Shown piece by piece: positions 42,073 to 50,932 of a stretch of 64,000 bases of DNA. The position numbers and the translations under genes are program-made. Origin of the DNA: Verrucomicrobiota bacterium (GTDB lineage: Bacteria > Verrucomicrobiota > Verrucomicrobiia > Limisphaerales > JAEYXS01); contig JAEYXS010000065.1 of the NCBI GenBank assembly GCA_023431185.1, forward strand, positions 152,717 through 216,716, in the 5' to 3' direction. Positions within the stretch are counted from its first letter, which is position 1; each line of letters begins with the position of its first letter. Under the pieces are notes generated by a model. The model was not told the origin of the DNA. It saw nothing but the letters and a program-made list of their open reading frames with translations, and searched no databases.

Positions 42073-44664
42073 TTAATTGACGCTTGGTGCGATCACCCCA
42101 TTCGTTCCCTGCAACTTCAATAACAAACTATGCGCATCGCGAAAGCGTGGTGCCTCCTCCAACGACCTAAGCACATGTTCCTTTGCCTCTGCCGGATTCT
42201 TCTCCGTCAGCAGCTTAGCCAGCCGGAAATGCACCTCCGCCGGATCAGCCGGGTCCAACTGCAACAAACGCTTGTAGGCATCCACGGCTTTATCCGGGTT
42301 ACTGGTTGATTCATTCGATTTCCCGGAAAACCAATAAGGCTGCGCCAGCAGAGGGTTCACCGCCAAGAACCGGTCCGCGTTCACCTGCACCAGCTTCCAG
42401 TCCTGCTGCTCTACCCCGATCTCCATAAGCCGCAGATACGCGTCCACCGCTTCGCCATCGATCGCCGCCAGCTTCTCCAGTGTCGCCCGTTCCGCCGCCG
42501 TTTCCTTCAGATTCTTGTGCGCCGCCGCCAGCAGGTAATACGCGCTGTCCGGCCCGAGCTGGCGCGGATACGCCGTGACCAGTTTCTGCAAGGGCTCCTT
42601 CGCCTCGGCCCATTTCTTTTGCTGCATCAGATCCCGGCTCTTCTGCATCAGCACATAATAATTCCTTGGATCGCCCCTCAGCTGATCGATCAGATTCGCT
42701 CCGGGTACGACCGATTTCGCGTCCGGCTTCTTGAATGAAAGGTCCGGGGCCAGGCCCTCCGCCAGCTTCTTCGCATACTCGGCAAACTCCTTCTCGATCT
42801 TGTCCATCGGCTGCGTGTTCTTCGCGATGGCCTCGTTGATGCCCACGCCCTCATGCAGGTCTCTCAAGATCTTGCGCAGCGCCTCGATGCCGTATTTGCC
42901 CACCAGATAATCCACCACCAGTGAGGACTGGTAGTAAGCGAACTGCACATGCAACCCGCTCTTCGCGTTCAGGAATGCCGAACTCAGTTCGCTCACCGGC
43001 GTCAGATCCTCACCCAGTACCATCTCGCGATACCGCGCATTCATGTGCTGGCCCCAGACCGGATTCGCCTGCCGCTCCTCATGCACCGATATGCCCTCGC
43101 TCAACCAGCGCGGCATGCGATTCCGCGTCAGTTCCAGCGTCACCACGTGACAGAACTCATGCCACAGCACCGCTTCCCAGTTCGCCGAACGGCTCACTTG
43201 CGCCGAAGGACTGTTCGCCGTGATGACCTTGCCGAAGCAAACACCGAGGAAGCCCGGATTATCCGGCATCCCGAACGTCCGCACGCCGAAATCCTTCTGA
43301 CTGCCAAAGATCTCCACCGTGATCGGATGCTTCAATTCCAAGCCGTACTTCGTGCACAGATTCGTCCGCGCCCGTTCCAGCAACTCCAGCACGCGATCAC
43401 CAAAGATCGGTCCCTCCTTCGCCGGCATCCGCACGATGAAATGCTGGTTCGTCAGCGTTGCGTAGCTGTCCAGCACGCCCTTGAGCGTGGTCAGGTTATA
43501 CGCCGTGACATCATACTCGTCCGCGCGATGCACCTCATCCGCCAGTATCCAGCCCTCATCTGTCTTGCCGATGCGCAGGTAATCCTGTGCAAGCTGCATC
43601 TTCGCCGGCAGATACTCCGGATCAAACTTCAAGGCCTGCCGCTGGAACTCCGAACCTTCCGCAAAACGATACTTCTGCGAAAGCTTCAAGCCGATGAGAT
43701 GATCCACCTTCGGATTGTTCTTCCACAGCTTCAACGCCTCCTCCCGGCAGCGTTTCTCTTCCGCTGCATCATTCTTCAGATGCGCCAGCACGGATTGATA
43801 CGCCCACACCTCGGGATGTCTTGGGTTGATCTTTAACACCTCATCAATCGTGATCTTCGCCGCCTCATACTGTTCCGCATCGATGAAATGATCGATGAGC
43901 AACAAGCGCGCTTCCACGTGATTCTTGTTCACTTTCAACGCGTCATTCACCAGCTTGATCATCGTCTGCCGGTCGCTCGGCGCAAAGGCGCGCGCGAGGC
44001 CGTAGAGCAGTTCCGCATCCTTGGGATGATGCTTCAGACCGGCCTGAAATTCTTTCGAGGCCATCTCGTAATCATGCTTCTCCAGCGCGAGATCACCCGT
44101 GGCCAGATACACTTCCCGGTTCGTCGCCTCCTGTTTTTTCACCGGATCATAAAAGACTTCGAGCACACGTTTCGGATCAGCGCTCAACAGTAAAGCAGCG
44201 CGGCCAAGCGTGACCATGCTGGATGCATCACGATACGCATACGTGCGTGAGCCCGCGAGATAGTTGATCTCCGAAAGCATGGATTTCGCCCGGTCCACCT
44301 GGCCGTTCGCACGATGAATCTCCCAGGAGAGCAGGCGCAAACGCACGCTGGAATAATAGCGCGGCACCGCCTTGGTGATGCCTTCAAGTGCTTCGGGATA
44401 CTTCCCCTGTGCCAGCAGGGCACGCCCTTGCAGCAACCGCCATTCCTCGTCGTATTCGTTATCGTCGATAGCCTGCGTCGTCATCTTCTCGCACTCGGCG
44501 TACTTGCCTTCCAAGAGAAGTTTCCGGGCATCCTCCAGTTCGGCGGCTGCACTGGCCCAAGCCCCGTAGAGCAAGAGCAAAAGAGCCGATAAACAGGGAC
44601 CAAGAGGGGCAAGAGACTGCCCGGCAGAGGGGCGACAGACCGGTTGCTGAGGCTGGTTGCTCAT
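42073..44664 (-). CDS. TPR protein with peptidase MA-like metalloprotease domain
   Basis: The 863-residue protein has an N-terminal hydrophobic signal (ALLLLLYGAWASAAA), about ten tetratricopeptide-like helices (45-400), a gluzincin domain with H502-E503-x2-H506 (VLWHEFCHVVTLEL) and a third ligand E523 (RWLSEGISVHEE), and more TPR-like repeats at the C-terminus (650-860). This is the 'peptidase MA-like' arrangement known from PVC bacteria. It is probably exported; the substrate is unknown. It is divergent from the SleB-like gene across a 447-base spacer. Confidence 0.82.
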   Translation of the reverse strand: MSNQPQQPVCRPSAGQSLAPLGPCLSALLLLLYGAWASAAAELEDARKLLLEGKYAECEKMTTQAIDDNEYDEEWRLLQGRALLAQGKYPEALEGITKAVPRYYSSVRLRLLSWEIHRANGQVDRAKSMLSEINYLAGSRTYAYRDASSMVTLGRAALLLSADPKRVLEVFYDPVKKQEATNREVYLATGDLALEKHDYEMASKEFQAGLKHHPKDAELLYGLARAFAPSDRQTMIKLVNDALKVNKNHVEARLLLIDHFIDAEQYEAAKITIDEVLKINPRHPEVWAYQSVLAHLKNDAAEEKRCREEALKLWKNNPKVDHLIGLKLSQKYRFAEGSEFQRQALKFDPEYLPAKMQLAQDYLRIGKTDEGWILADEVHRADEYDVTAYNLTTLKGVLDSYATLTNQHFIVRMPAKEGPIFGDRVLELLERARTNLCTKYGLELKHPITVEIFGSQKDFGVRTFGMPDNPGFLGVCFGKVITANSPSAQVSRSANWEAVLWHEFCHVVTLELTRNRMPRWLSEGISVHEERQANPVWGQHMNARYREMVLGEDLTPVSELSSAFLNAKSGLHVQFAYYQSSLVVDYLVGKYGIEALRKILRDLHEGVGINEAIAKNTQPMDKIEKEFAEYAKKLAEGLAPDLSFKKPDAKSVVPGANLIDQLRGDPRNYYVLMQKSRDLMQQKKWAEAKEPLQKLVTAYPRQLGPDSAYYLLAAAHKNLKETAAERATLEKLAAIDGEAVDAYLRLMEIGVEQQDWKLVQVNADRFLAVNPLLAQPYWFSGKSNESTSNPDKAVDAYKRLLQLDPADPAEVHFRLAKLLTEKNPAEAKEHVLRSLEEAPRFRDAHSLLLKLQGTNGVIAPSVN

Positions 44665-44853
44665 CGGTGGCTGTGGGCTTGTGTTACTGGGCCAAGGTTA
44701 CCGCTGAACGGGCAGAAATCAACGCAGGATGCCCATTTCGGTCATTTTTTGCGGCGATTACAAAATATTCCCGTTTTCCGCCAAACTCACGGCAAATCAG
44801 CAGGTTACAGGGGCAAAAACCCACAAATCCTAAAGTTTCTTTTAAAAAAGCCG

Positions 44854-44881
44854 TTGACGGGGTGTTTTCGCTCATTATGGT
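44854..44881 (+). promoter_or_regulatory. Sigma-70-like promoter
   Basis: TTGACG (44854-44859), a 16-base spacer, then TATGGT (44876-44881), followed by a GC-rich discriminator GCGCGCC. A run of A residues lies upstream of the -35 box. It would drive a transcript with a leader of roughly 225 bases before the SleB-like gene. Confidence 0.5.
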
Positions 44882-44886
44882 GCGCG

Positions 44887-45103
44887 CCCCGTTTTAAGAC
44901 GGGGTGTGTCTCGGTATAAGACCGCTGCGACGAATCAGAATCGCCCGCCGTTCGGCCCCCTGGAAACGCCGTTTCCAGCTCGCCCTCGGCCCCGACGAAA
45001 CTTTACGCCCGGCGGACGGCACCAACAGGCGGCAGTTTATTGACTGTTTACTCCGCGTTCCCGCCAGGGGACATGCCGCCTTAAGGTACGCCACCGGTAG
45101 TGG
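44887..45103 (+). promoter_or_regulatory. Putative structured 5' leader RNA
   Basis: Stem-loops visible in order: CCCCGT/ACGGGG (44887-44904), CGGT/ACCG (44912-44924), CTGGAAAC/GTTTCCAG (44960-44978, perfect 8 base pairs), AGGCGGCA with TGCCGCCT (45027-45034 and 45074-45081, enclosing 39 bases) and CCAC/GTGG (45091-45103) just before the start codon. No known riboswitch was recognised. It may be a regulatory leader or a small RNA with its own promoter. Confidence 0.4.
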
Positions 45104-45111
45104 TCTGATTT

Positions 45112-45561
45112 ATGAAACACATCCTGATACTGACGGGCCTTTTGTGGGCAGGTTTCACCTTGCCCGCCAGAGCCGCCACGTACGGACAAAAAGTCGTTGC
45201 TGCCGTTCTCCTCGCCGAAGCGCGGGGGGAAGGCGAGAACGGCATGGTCGCGGTGGCCGAGGTCATCCGGCGCCGCGCCGACCAGAAAGGCATCTCCCCG
45301 CTCTCCGTGGTGAAGCCCGGCGCTTTCTCCAGCCTGAATGGCAAAACGCACGATCAGATCGTGCGCGAGTTTGAGAAGCACCCGCTGTTCCCCCAGGCCT
45401 TGCGTATCGCCCGCACCACCTACAATGAGCCGCACAAGATGCGGAACATCACGCGTGGAGCCACCCATTTCACGCACAAGAAGGAGGTCCCCTATTGGGC
45501 CGTGAACCAGACTCCCGTGGCCATCATCGGCAACCACGCCTTCTACCGGCTGGACAATTGA
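45112..45561 (+). CDS. SleB-like cell wall hydrolase
   Basis: A 149-residue exported protein: signal peptide to PARAAT, then a Hydrolase_2/SleB domain with AAVLLAEARGEGENGMVAVAEVI (the AEARGE block has the candidate catalytic Glu), FSSLNGK and GATHFTHKKEVPYWA. Relatives are lytic transglycosylases or amidases acting on peptidoglycan, first described as spore-cortex enzymes but present in many non-sporulators. Preceded by a long structured leader. Converges with the CADD-like gene. Confidence 0.87.
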   Translation: MKHILILTGLLWAGFTLPARAATYGQKVVAAVLLAEARGEGENGMVAVAEVIRRRADQKGISPLSVVKPGAFSSLNGKTHDQIVREFEKHPLFPQALRIARTTYNEPHKMRNITRGATHFTHKKEVPYWAVNQTPVAIIGNHAFYRLDN

Positions 45562-45582
45562 TCCGCAGATTTTCGCAACAGT

Positions 45583-46278
45583 TCAGACGCGCTTGCCGTA
45601 GCGTTCGAGCAATTCATCCAGATGTTGCAACTGGATGTCCCACAGGCCCGTGATCACTTGGGTGACGCGCTCTTGCTGCTCCGGCGTTTTTGCCTCCTGC
45701 AAAATGATTTTCAACGCCGTCATGCTGTGCTTCACATCCGCTGAGGTGTGCAGTGAAAAATAGCGCAGCGGCCCCGTGGGCACGCCGTAGCGCTTGTGAA
45801 AGGTCTTCGCTAGCATCGCGTAAAATTCCGGCAACGGCCGCTCCACTCCCAGGCCCACGCACGCCAGTCCCTCCATGAACGTGCCTTCGCGCGCCATCCG
45901 GCACACATATTGCCAGGCTGCGTGGCCACCCTTCGAGGGCGGCTCCGGCAACAGATCGGCCTTCGACATGCCCAACCCTTCAGTGAAGGTCGCGAACAGA
46001 TTCGCGTGCGATTCCGCCACCTCGCCACAGCCGGTCTCCTCGTAGATCGTTTCACCCAGATAAGTCAGCGCTTCGGTGGAATCCGTCTTCGCCGCCACCA
46101 TCATATAGGAACGTGGGAAATCACGGACAAAGGGATGCGTATCCAGCGACCACGCTTTCAACGCCTCCACGGGCAGACGCCCGCGAAAGCATGCCTGCCA
46201 GAACGGATGCGCCCTCTGATAGAAAGGATGCTGCTGCGGCAATTGCTTCAGATGTTTGCGAAAATCTTCGGTGGTCAT
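45583..46278 (-). CDS. CADD/PqqC-like heme-oxygenase-fold di-metal oxidase
   Basis: The 231-residue helical protein belongs to the heme-oxygenase-like di-metal oxidase group. Candidate ligands are E80, H91, E146, H177, D181 and H184 (GVERPLPEF; LHTSADVKH), matching the six-ligand pattern of Chlamydia CADD as I recall it. CADD makes p-aminobenzoate by sacrificing its own Tyr27; here the corresponding residue is Trp27 (HPFWQ), and no Lys aligns with the CADD amine donor. So it is a di-iron or Fe/Mn oxidase of uncertain substrate. Alternatives are PqqC/TenA-like enzymes without metal, which the conserved ligands disfavour. Confidence 0.75.
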   Translation of the reverse strand: MTTEDFRKHLKQLPQQHPFYQRAHPFWQACFRGRLPVEALKAWSLDTHPFVRDFPRSYMMVAAKTDSTEALTYLGETIYEETGCGEVAESHANLFATFTEGLGMSKADLLPEPPSKGGHAAWQYVCRMAREGTFMEGLACVGLGVERPLPEFYAMLAKTFHKRYGVPTGPLRYFSLHTSADVKHSMTALKIILQEAKTPEQQERVTQVITGLWDIQLQHLDELLERYGKRV

Positions 46279-46430
46279 ATCCCTGCGTTAGTGAGCGAGC
46301 GCAATCTAACAGAACAGTGCGGCTTTAAAAGTAGATGTTCAAAAAGAATTAGCCGCTCTGCTTGCCAGAACCGGCTGTTTGAGAAAAATTACTGGCCAGC
46401 GCCCACGTCTCTCGCTCAGACTTCAATCCG

Positions 46431-48722
46431 ATGACCATCGCTCCCACCACGTCCTCTGCTGCCTTGAGCGAGTGGTTCACTCCCAAGCGGTTTGCGCTCC
46501 TCCTGTTGGCTTTTCTGCTGGCCGCTTTTCCCGATGTATGTTTGCTGGGGAAATCCTTCTTTTTTCGTGATTACGCTTTTTTCACTTCTCCGCTGGCCTT
46601 CTATCACCGGGAGTGTTTTTGGCGGGGTGAACTCCCGTTCTGGAATGGTTATCACAACTTGGGCCAGCCTTTCCTGGCGCAATGGAATACCATGGCCCTT
46701 TACCCGGGCTCGCTTATCTACCTCTTGCTGCCCCTGCCATGGTCCTTGAATCTCTTCTGCCTGGCGCATCTGTTCCTGGGCGGGATGGGCATGTATTTTT
46801 TTGCCCGCCATTTGCTCAAACATCCCTTCGCCGCCGCTTTCGCCGGGTTGGCTTATGTTTTTAACGCCTTCACGCTGAATTGCCTGATGTACCCCCACAA
46901 CATCGCCGCTTTGGGCTGGCTGCCCTGGATCCTTTTGAGCAGCTTGCTGGCCTGCCGGAGTGGCGGGCACGCACTGCCGCTGGCCGCGCTGGCCGGCGCC
47001 ATGCAGATGCTTGCTGGAGGTGCGGAGATCACCTTGCAGACCTGGCTGCTGGCGGGCGGCTTCATGCTCTTCGACTGCTGGCAGAAGGGCTGGCACTGGA
47101 TGGCTCCCTGCCGGCTGTTCATCATTGTACTTTTGGTTGCCGCGCTCGCCGCGATTCAGTTGCTTCCCTTCCTCGATCTCCTCGTTCATTCCCAGCGGGA
47201 CAAAGTATGGGCTTCCAATGATTGGTCGATGCCTGCTTGGGGCTGGTTGAACTTGCTCATCCCCAAGTTCGGCTCCTATCCGGGACCACACGGGGTTTTC
47301 AATCAGTTCGGTCAGGCCTGGATAAACACCTATTATCCAGGCTGTGTCGTCACCTTACTGGCCGTGCTGGCTTGGTGGAACCAGCGCGACAGATTGGTCC
47401 TCGGCTGCTGGCTGATCGTCATCCTGTCACTCGCAATCGCGCAAGGCGGTGAAGGCATCATCTATGACAAGCTCAAAGAAGTGCTGCCCCCATTGAGTTA
47501 TATCCGTTACCCCGTCAAATTTATCGCCCTGAGCATAGTCCTTCTGCCGATATTGGCTGGCGCTGGCGTCCGCGTGATCATGCTGGATGCGTCAGCCGAA
47601 GGTGCTGGTGCGCTAGTGAGGAAACTGTCCATCCTGACTTTTGTATTGGTGTTTTTGGCGTTTCTAGCCGCGCGGCTCGATCTTTATCTTCAGCTCCCCT
47701 ATGTGGAGTGGGAGACCACCCTAGCCAATGGCTTTGGGCGGGTGCTGGTCTTTGCTTTCGCTGCATTCTTGCTCGTCCGTTTGAGTAAAACTCAGACGCC
47801 CAGCAACGGTTTAAAACTGTCTATCGCCCTGATGGCCTTGATCTGGGCAGACCAGGTCGTCTTGAACCATCGGCCAAGTCCCACCGTCAAATCATGGGTT
47901 TATCAGCCGAATTTGGCCCCCCAACAGCTTGGCGTTGAGGTCCAAACCGGTCCGGGTGCGCCGCGGTTCCTGCCTAACGCGCAGATCCAGAACGAGCTTG
48001 GCCGCACGGCCTTCGTCGTGCCCGAAGAACAGGTCGCTTACTCTCGAATGGCTTGCTTCGACAATCTGAATCTTTTCGACCACCAGCCCAAACTGCACGG
48101 CTTCTATCCGATGGATCTCAAGCACTTCCGGGAGATACTGGACTGGTTCCACGTCGAGCGGGATGAGGATGTCCGGTCACTCATCGAGTTCGCCGGTCTG
48201 GCCTATACTCAGAAACCCGGCAAACCCATCGATTGGTTCAAGAAATGGAACCCCCAGCCGCTCGTCACCGCTGGTCAAAAGCCGGTGATTCTCGAAGAGA
48301 ACGGCGTGTTCACCTTGCTTCAGGAGCTAAGATTTAACCCGACGAAAGAAGCCTATTTCTACCCATCCGAGGCGAAGGATCTGCAAGAGGTTGTGCCTGG
48401 ACAGGCAGCCGTCGAAGCCATCGACTGGCGGGAGCAAAGCATCCGTTTCACGGTCAATGCCAGCAAGCCATCCATCGTGGTGTTAGCCCAGACTTATTAT
48501 CACCCTTGGACCGCCAAGGTCAGCGGTGTCATCACGCCGCTTCGCCGCGCGAATCACTCTTTCACTGCTTTAAAAGTTCCTGCCGGCAGTCATGAGGTCC
48601 ACCTGACCTACGTGGACCAGAACTTCGGTCGTGGTTTGTTCATCAGTGTGACTGCCTTGTTGGTGGTCGGCAGCCTGTTGTTTGTCTCCTTCCGAAAGAC
48701 TCGCCAAGCTCCGGTCACTTAG
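46431..48722 (+). CDS. YfhO-like polytopic membrane protein
   Basis: A 763-residue protein with around 12-13 membrane helices in the first ~460 residues and a C-terminal extracytoplasmic region. FRDYAFFTSPLAFYHRECFWRGELPFWNGYHNLGQPF (key: FRDY, WRGELPFWN, GQPF) is the loop conserved in YfhO/GT-C-like proteins, including the acidic residue after the first helix. In Gram-positives YfhO relatives glycosylate lipoteichoic acid using a lipid-linked sugar donor; here it is likely a GT-C-type transferase for surface glycans. The start ATG is clear. Converges with the ketosynthase gene with a 7-base gap. Confidence 0.78.
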   Translation: MTIAPTTSSAALSEWFTPKRFALLLLAFLLAAFPDVCLLGKSFFFRDYAFFTSPLAFYHRECFWRGELPFWNGYHNLGQPFLAQWNTMALYPGSLIYLLLPLPWSLNLFCLAHLFLGGMGMYFFARHLLKHPFAAAFAGLAYVFNAFTLNCLMYPHNIAALGWLPWILLSSLLACRSGGHALPLAALAGAMQMLAGGAEITLQTWLLAGGFMLFDCWQKGWHWMAPCRLFIIVLLVAALAAIQLLPFLDLLVHSQRDKVWASNDWSMPAWGWLNLLIPKFGSYPGPHGVFNQFGQAWINTYYPGCVVTLLAVLAWWNQRDRLVLGCWLIVILSLAIAQGGEGIIYDKLKEVLPPLSYIRYPVKFIALSIVLLPILAGAGVRVIMLDASAEGAGALVRKLSILTFVLVFLAFLAARLDLYLQLPYVEWETTLANGFGRVLVFAFAAFLLVRLSKTQTPSNGLKLSIALMALIWADQVVLNHRPSPTVKSWVYQPNLAPQQLGVEVQTGPGAPRFLPNAQIQNELGRTAFVVPEEQVAYSRMACFDNLNLFDHQPKLHGFYPMDLKHFREILDWFHVERDEDVRSLIEFAGLAYTQKPGKPIDWFKKWNPQPLVTAGQKPVILEENGVFTLLQELRFNPTKEAYFYPSEAKDLQEVVPGQAAVEAIDWREQSIRFTVNASKPSIVVLAQTYYHPWTAKVSGVITPLRRANHSFTALKVPAGSHEVHLTYVDQNFGRGLFISVTALLVVGSLLFVSFRKTRQAPVT

Positions 48723-48729
48723 GTGGCTG

Positions 48730-49959
48730 CTATGCCTTCGAAAAAATCAGCGTCGCATTGTTCCCCCAAAAACCGGAGGAACTGGAAAGCACATGCTCTA
48801 CCGGCACTGACCGCGCCTTCCCGGCGATGATGTCCAACGCACAGTCCGGATCAGGCGTCTGCCAGTTCGGCGTCGGCGGCAACACTCCCCGTCGCAATGC
48901 CTCGATGCACACCACCGCCTCCAATGCCGCCGCCGCTCCCATGCAATGTCCCGTCACAGGCTTGATTGAAGAGATGGGAGGTGTTTGCGCTCCAAACACT
49001 CTCTGGCACGCCACGGTCTCTTGCCGGTCGTTCAGTTCCGTGCCCGTGCCGTGGGCATTCACATAACCGATCGCTTCCGGTTTCAGCCCGGCCAAGGCGA
49101 GTGATTTCTGCATCGTTCTCACCAGCGATGCCGCATCTTCACTGATGCCCGTCCGCTCGCCACTCTCCGCTCCGAAGGCCCAACCGCTCAGTTTCGCCAG
49201 GACGGTCGCATTTCTTTTTCGCGCACTTGCTTCCGTTTCGATCACCAAGAACGCCGCGCCTTCGCCCAGCACAGTGCCGTTACGATTCCGGTCAAACGGC
49301 CGGCAAATCTGCTCCGCGTTTGTCGCTTCCCCCAAAACCCCTGCCGACCGCAACTGCGCCAGCACGAGTGGCTGCAACGGCGCCTCAGCTCCACCTGCCA
49401 GCACGACATCTGCATGCCCTAGCAGCAGTTGCTCCGCTCCCAACGCCATGGCCGCTGCCGCCGAAGCGCAGGCCGCCGAAACTGTCAGCGCTGGACCACA
49501 CGCCCCCAAGGTCACCGCCAAGGTGCCGCTCAAACTCGCGATGGTGCTGCTCGCCGCCGAACTCGGCAGCACACGATCGATCTCCAGGCGGGCTGCCGAC
49601 TCCAGCATCTTTCCCACAGGTCCGCGGGAAGTCCCCGCGAACACCGCGATCCGTTCTGGTGAAACACCACCCAGCTTCAATCCTGCCTGCGCCCAGGCCT
49701 CTTCCGCCGCTGCCACCGCCAGTTGTGCCGACCGGTCGGCTTTGCGGAGCAAGGAACTTTTCCCCGGACCAATCGTCTTTTCCGATACCTTGCAGCCAGC
49801 GAAACATCCTTCCTCAAACTCCAGGAATCTGGCCAGCGAACGCCCTTGCTCCGCCGCCGTCCAGAGCGCGTGCACACCTCCGCCCGCTGCCGACACCGCG
49901 CCCATGCCGGTGATCACCAGCGGACATTCTTTCAACCATTGCACGACTTTATCACTCAT
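48730..49959 (-). CDS. Beta-ketoacyl-ACP synthase, FabF-type
   Basis: The 409-residue thiolase-fold enzyme has the complete KAS II triad: C164 (VSAACASAAAAM), H303 (NAHGTGTELND) and H338 (KPVTGHCMGAA, with K333). No ACP, ketoreductase or malonyl transferase is adjacent, so it is outside the main fatty-acid operon. Its ATG overlaps the stop of the acyltransferase gene (TGATG); a GTG three bases earlier is the alternative start. Coupling with an acyltransferase suggests a dedicated acyl or polyene chain that is transferred to a lipid, as in aryl-polyene-like systems, but the set here is minimal. Confidence 0.88.
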   Translation of the reverse strand: MSDKVVQWLKECPLVITGMGAVSAAGGGVHALWTAAEQGRSLARFLEFEEGCFAGCKVSEKTIGPGKSSLLRKADRSAQLAVAAAEEAWAQAGLKLGGVSPERIAVFAGTSRGPVGKMLESAARLEIDRVLPSSAASSTIASLSGTLAVTLGACGPALTVSAACASAAAAMALGAEQLLLGHADVVLAGGAEAPLQPLVLAQLRSAGVLGEATNAEQICRPFDRNRNGTVLGEGAAFLVIETEASARKRNATVLAKLSGWAFGAESGERTGISEDAASLVRTMQKSLALAGLKPEAIGYVNAHGTGTELNDRQETVACQRVFGAQTPPISSIKPVTGHCMGAAAALEAVVCIEALRRGVLPPTPNWQTPDPDCALDIIAGKARSVPVEHVLSSSSGFWGNNATLIFSKA

Positions 49960-50858
49960 CACATTCCCGTTCGCTCGCGCAAACTGTCTGCCAGTTGTGA
50001 ATGCATCAGCGCGGGTGTGGCAAGAATCTTTGCGGCCAGCACCGCTAAAACTTTCTCAGACGACGCCAGTTCACCTGTCCCCGGCACCACTTCCGCCCCC
50101 GCTTCCACCACAAAGTGCCAAGGCAGAGTTTCCTGCACCGACACGGAATAAACCATCGCCTCCACCGACTCCGCCAGCCGGAACGCCCCCGATGCCACTT
50201 GGATCATGGCCGGGCCAAAGGACACATCGATCATCTTGCCGCGCCCATAATCCGCCGCCACCAGCAGACAGCCGCCCCGTTCCATAAATCGTAGCATCGC
50301 CTTCAATTCATCCCGGCAAAATACATTGGGCGTTCCTGCCGGTGGACTCAGGCTGTCCTTCCATTCCCGCACCGCCAGCCGCTCTGCCCGTGATTCCAGC
50401 ACCACCATCGCGCACGGCACTCCACCTGCCCGCAACAGATAGCGCAGCAGATGGACCGGCCCATGATGCAGACACACCAGCACCACCGGCTTGCCCGCGG
50501 CCAGGCTGGCTTTGATGGGGGCCAGTCCGTGGAATTTGATCCGCTGCTGCCAGCGTGGCGTTGCCAGCCTGTCCGGCCAAAACATGATGAACCGGACCAG
50601 ATGAAAACGCACCAGTTCATCGAACCATCTGCTCCTGCTCGGCGGCGAGATCCGCAAATGCCGCCAGCCCGCCTCCAGCTTCACCCGCTGCCGCAGATCA
50701 CGCAGAGCCAAAGGAATGACCAATGGCAGCAACAGCGATCGCAGAAGCCCCGGCGGCATTACCGCTTCGCAGCTCCGCATCAACCGCATCACTATGGTTC
50801 CCGTAGTCATCCTTGCCAGAGCTTGCTTACGCAACCCCACGCCATCCTGACAAGCCAT
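49959..50858 (-). CDS. LpxL/HtrB-like lysophospholipid acyltransferase
   Basis: A 299-residue protein of the lipid A acyltransferase family: a hydrophobic N-terminal region (LLRSLLLPLVIPLALRDL), then VVLVCLHHGPVHLLRYLLR at the position of the HxxxxD/E motif, and GCLLVAADYGRG downstream. The catalytic motif has His but no acidic residue at the normal spacing (HHGPVH), so activity may differ from LpxL. Start at the ATG MACQDGVGLR; the frame upstream crosses the cytochrome terminator and is not coding. Operon partner of the ketosynthase. Confidence 0.72.
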   Translation of the reverse strand: MACQDGVGLRKQALARMTTGTIVMRLMRSCEAVMPPGLLRSLLLPLVIPLALRDLRQRVKLEAGWRHLRISPPSRSRWFDELVRFHLVRFIMFWPDRLATPRWQQRIKFHGLAPIKASLAAGKPVVLVCLHHGPVHLLRYLLRAGGVPCAMVVLESRAERLAVREWKDSLSPPAGTPNVFCRDELKAMLRFMERGGCLLVAADYGRGKMIDVSFGPAMIQVASGAFRLAESVEAMVYSVSVQETLPWHFVVEAGAEVVPGTGELASSEKVLAVLAAKILATPALMHSQLADSLRERTGM

Positions 50859-50869
50859 TAGAGCCTCAA

Positions 50870-50909
50870 GATAAAGAAAAAGCGCCCCAGCCTTTTCAAG
50901 CCGGGGCGC
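50870..50909 (-). terminator. Rho-independent terminator of the cytochrome c gene
   Basis: On the minus strand GCGCCCCGGCTT, GAAA loop, AGGCTGGGGCGC (12 base pairs with two G-U), then TTTTTCTTTAT. It ends only about a dozen bases before the acyltransferase start, so that gene needs read-through or a promoter overlapping the hairpin. Confidence 0.88.
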
Positions 50910-50932
50910 GCTCTTGAAAATTTGGCTGCCTG

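Larger units (their letters stand above)
44665..45111. other. Divergent spacer with promoter and structured leader
   Basis: A 447-base region between the TPR peptidase (minus) and the SleB-like hydrolase (plus). The left part is AT-richer and would hold the minus-strand promoter; no clear motif was found there. The right part holds a sigma-70-like promoter (44854-44881) and a GC-rich stretch with five stem-loops before the hydrolase start. Confidence 0.65.
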
